Source: Pseudomonadota bacterium
Lineage (GTDB): Bacteria > Pseudomonadota > Gammaproteobacteria > Steroidobacterales > Steroidobacteraceae
Reading direction: 5' to 3'
Length of the DNA stretch: 34,833 bases
Assembly: GCA_021777555.1 (NCBI GenBank)
Contig: JAJYDK010000041.1
Location: forward strand, 1 to 34,833
The translations under genes and the position numbers were made by a program. This document shows positions 33,340-34,833 of the stretch, piece by piece. Each line of letters begins with the position of its first letter. Position 1 is the stretch's first letter. The notes under the pieces were generated by a model that saw nothing but the letters and a program-made list of their open reading frames with translations, was not told the origin of the DNA and did no database searches.

Positions 33340-33695
33340 CCTCGCTCGATGCCGCGTTTCTAGGCCTGCCTCGAGAGGCGGAAGGGCCTGTGTTCCGCGA
33401 GCCCTGGGAGGCGCAAACCTTCGCCCTGACGCTCGCGCTGCACCGCGCGGGAGTGTTTCCGTGGTCCGAGTGGGCCGCGATGCTGGCCGAGGAGATCAAG
33501 CGCGCGCAGGCCGCGGGGGACCCCGATACGGGCGCGACCTACTACCGCCACTGGCAGGCGACGCTCGAGCGTATGATCGTTGCCAAAGGCCTGAGCAATG
33601 CCCGGACGATCGACCGCTACAGCAGCGCCTGGGCACAGGCCGCGCATCGTACGCCCCACGGTACGCCGATCGAGCTCGCGCCCAAGGACTTTTAG
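33336..33695 (+). CDS. Nitrile hydratase accessory (activator) protein
   Basis: The 119-residue protein is homologous to the N-terminal part of the beta subunit (VFREPWEAQTFALTLALHRA, SEWAAMLAEEIKRAQ, TYYRHWQATLERMIVAKGL). This is the P14K/NhlE-type helper of cobalt nitrile hydratases, which forms a complex with alpha and swaps it so that cobalt and oxidised cysteines are installed. It overlaps beta by four bases. No amidase or nitrile hydratase cobalt permease (NhlF) lies beside it in the window. Confidence 0.9.
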   Translation: MTSLDAAFLGLPREAEGPVFREPWEAQTFALTLALHRAGVFPWSEWAAMLAEEIKRAQAAGDPDTGATYYRHWQATLERMIVAKGLSNARTIDRYSSAWAQAAHRTPHGTPIELAPKDF

Positions 33696-33696
33696 G

Positions 33697-33730
33697 GGCG
33701 GCCCGTCGTGGCTCATCCGCCGGGGCCGCC
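33697..33730. terminator. Hairpin between nitrile hydratase operon and convergent lipoprotein gene
   Basis: GGCGGCCC (33697-33704) pairs with GGGCCGCC (33723-33730) across an 18-base loop, starting 2 bp after the accessory gene stop and reaching into the last codons of the convergent gene. No U-tract follows. A bidirectional terminator role is plausible only. Confidence 0.35.
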
Positions 33731-34066
33731 GTGATTCACGTTCGCGGGCAATGTATAGATGTGATGGCGCACTTCGCGGACACTCGATGCCGATGTATTC
33801 AGCCACGTGGTCATCTGTGTCTTGTCGAGACAGAGTCTCCTCGGGATGTACGAGAAGGATCGCCCCTTCTCAGTACAGAAGTACGTCTTGCCGCTGCGAG
33901 TCTGCGGCGAGTATCCCGCACTCTCGGCTCTGACCAGCAAGTCCTGCGAGACGCCGTACTTTGTGGCCCGCGCAGCGAGCGCTGAGGAGTCTTTGAGCGG
34001 CGTCTGCGCGCAGGCTCCCAGCGCCAGCGCCACGGTTACGATAAAAGGAAAACGCACCTTGATCAC
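33713..34066 (-). CDS. Small putative lipoprotein
   Basis: The 117-residue precursor starts at GTG 34066 with AAGGAG 8 bp upstream. The signal peptide IKVRFPFIVTVALA leads to lipobox LGAC (Cys 19). The mature part has AARATKYGVSQDLLVRAESA, SGKTYFCTEKGRSFSYIPRR and LCLDKTQMTTWL; its two Cys may pair. The Y-C...P-R-C...T-x-x-Q/M pattern recalls small uncharacterised proteins of gammaproteobacteria. Codons upstream of 34066 in the same frame are not protein-like. Confidence 0.75.
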   Translation of the reverse strand: MIKVRFPFIVTVALALGACAQTPLKDSSALAARATKYGVSQDLLVRAESAGYSPQTRSGKTYFCTEKGRSFSYIPRRLCLDKTQMTTWLNTSASSVREVRHHIYTLPANVNHGGPGG

Positions 34067-34670
34067 GTCCTGGCTCCTTATTCGATTGTGAATTATTGGG
34101 GAAACGGGCATTACCGCAGCCGATCGTGCAGGCTGGATATTGCGATTCGTAATCCTTCTTGGATTCTTAGACGAATGAGCCGGTGCGAACGGCACGCCCC
34201 GAGTGGAATTCGTGCCGAGGCGTGCCCCATCCGCCTGGGCCCGGCGCGTTCCGGAGAGCCATCCGACGCGCCATTGTACTGCCAAGCCCGGAGAGATCGA
34301 AGAGTGACCGTGCCTGCTTGAGCGGTAAGAGGCGCCCGTTAGCTCCGGAATTGGAGCCCGAATTTACGCCGAGCCCGTCCCGGTCCAGTTACAGGTGCTC
34401 CTCGCCGGTGCGATCACCGGTGAGGAACCTCCACTGCCGGGAAGCGGATCATGATGTCCGGGAGCTTTGATCGAGAGCAATCAGACATTTCCGGGGCGGT
34501 CTGGCCTCAGCCTACTGTCGCAGCTCGGAAGATATTTGTGTGTGATCGGCGTGGGAATATGCTTTGGGACATGCATGGAACCTCCGCACCATTATGACGC
34601 TGCTCCCTTCAGCTGCGCATCGCTGTCATGGTGCGCTTTAGACGCCCGGCGATAACGTGTTTGGAATTTT
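34067..34670. other. Region without a recognised gene
   Basis: About 600 bp have no supportable coding frame. A TTG-initiated 62-codon plus-strand frame at 34467-34655 lacks a ribosome site and family features. The region holds the promoter of the lipoprotein gene ending at 33713 and a strong hairpin at 34399-34426. Confidence 0.35.
34399..34426. repeat. Strong isolated inverted repeat
   Basis: A 12-bp stem with one G-U pair (34399-34410 with 34415-34426) closes a CGAT loop. No U-tract follows on either strand, and no gene end is close. It could be a REP-like element, part of an RNA, or a protein-binding site. Confidence 0.45.
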
Positions 34671-34833
34671 CTACGATTCAGAAACCCGTGATGGTGATCG
34701 GACTTCGTCAATCCCGCAGAGTCTTTGGGGACAAATCCGAAATCGTTTGCGGATGTCGGGCTTGACGGGTTCTTCGAGCGTCAGGTGACCCAGAATCGCC
34801 GGCGCTCCGTGGAGTCGTCCGCATCTCAGGGGC
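34671..34833 (-). other. Possible C-terminal end of a gene continuing past the window edge
   Basis: On the minus strand an open frame enters from the right edge and ends at TAG (34673-34671) after 53 codons, including HGAPAILGHLTLEEPVKPDI and RKRFRICPQRLCGIDEVRS. The composition is protein-like, but no family is recognised and the frame is too short to be sure. Confidence 0.25.

Noticed and set aside
34467-34655. 62-codon plus-strand frame with a hydrophobic centre
   Set aside because: TTG start without a ribosome site and no recognisable features.

Overview
The window is a 34.8-kb piece of a high-GC proteobacterial chromosome. Many GTG starts, overlapping ATGA/GTGA/TGATG gene junctions, a TonB-dependent receptor, a Tat-exported high-potential iron-sulfur protein, a cytochrome c'/cytochrome b pair and a cobalamin riboswitch all fit a Gram-negative gammaproteobacterium, perhaps near Nevskiales, Steroidobacterales or Xanthomonadales. 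That placement is inference from gene content; no rRNA or other marker gene is present.

Positions 1 to about 6.1 kb are a mosaic accessory region. They hold the 3' end of an IS630-type transposase, a frameshifted conserved gene, an ArsR/SRPBCC operon divergent from a DHFR-like reductase with three copies of one palindrome between them, the first 43 codons of a TraG/VirD4-like conjugation gene, pieces of two related excisionase-type HTH genes, a HigB/HigA-like toxin-antitoxin pair beside a second antitoxin whose toxin is reduced to its last codons, a frameshifted secreted-protein gene and an N-terminally cut O-antigen-ligase-like gene. These look like remains of integrated elements.

From about 6.2 kb the DNA is dense and chromosome-like. 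tspO converges on a cytochrome c'/cytochrome b operon. An SDR gene is followed by a five-gene YbhGFSR-like ABC-2 exporter (membrane fusion protein, two separate ATPases, two permeases). On the minus strand lies an ECF sigma operon with a two-helix membrane protein and a small coupled ORF. Divergent from it are a DedA-PAP2-LssY fusion protein and an isocitrate lyase/PEP mutase-family enzyme, which ends in a strong hairpin shared with a lipoprotein gene.

From 19.4 to 23.6 kb, a decayed EAL-domain fragment precedes a complete zinc/manganese-type ABC importer operon ending in its own Zur-like regulator. A palindrome overlaps a good promoter placed so that the mRNA may be leaderless. An M13 metallopeptidase gene follows on the minus strand.

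From 25.7 to 34.8 kb, a cobalamin riboswitch precedes a NiCoT-family cobalt/nickel transporter. Next come a HiPIP gene, a small membrane protein gene and a TonB-dependent receptor gene with a clear intrinsic terminator. The last part holds a cobalt-type nitrile hydratase operon (alpha, beta, accessory protein) between two small lipoprotein genes. Co-occurrence of a B12-controlled cobalt transporter and a Co-type nitrile hydratase suggests shared use of cobalt. The last 0.75 kb has no gene I can name, only a strong hairpin and a possible edge-truncated reading frame.
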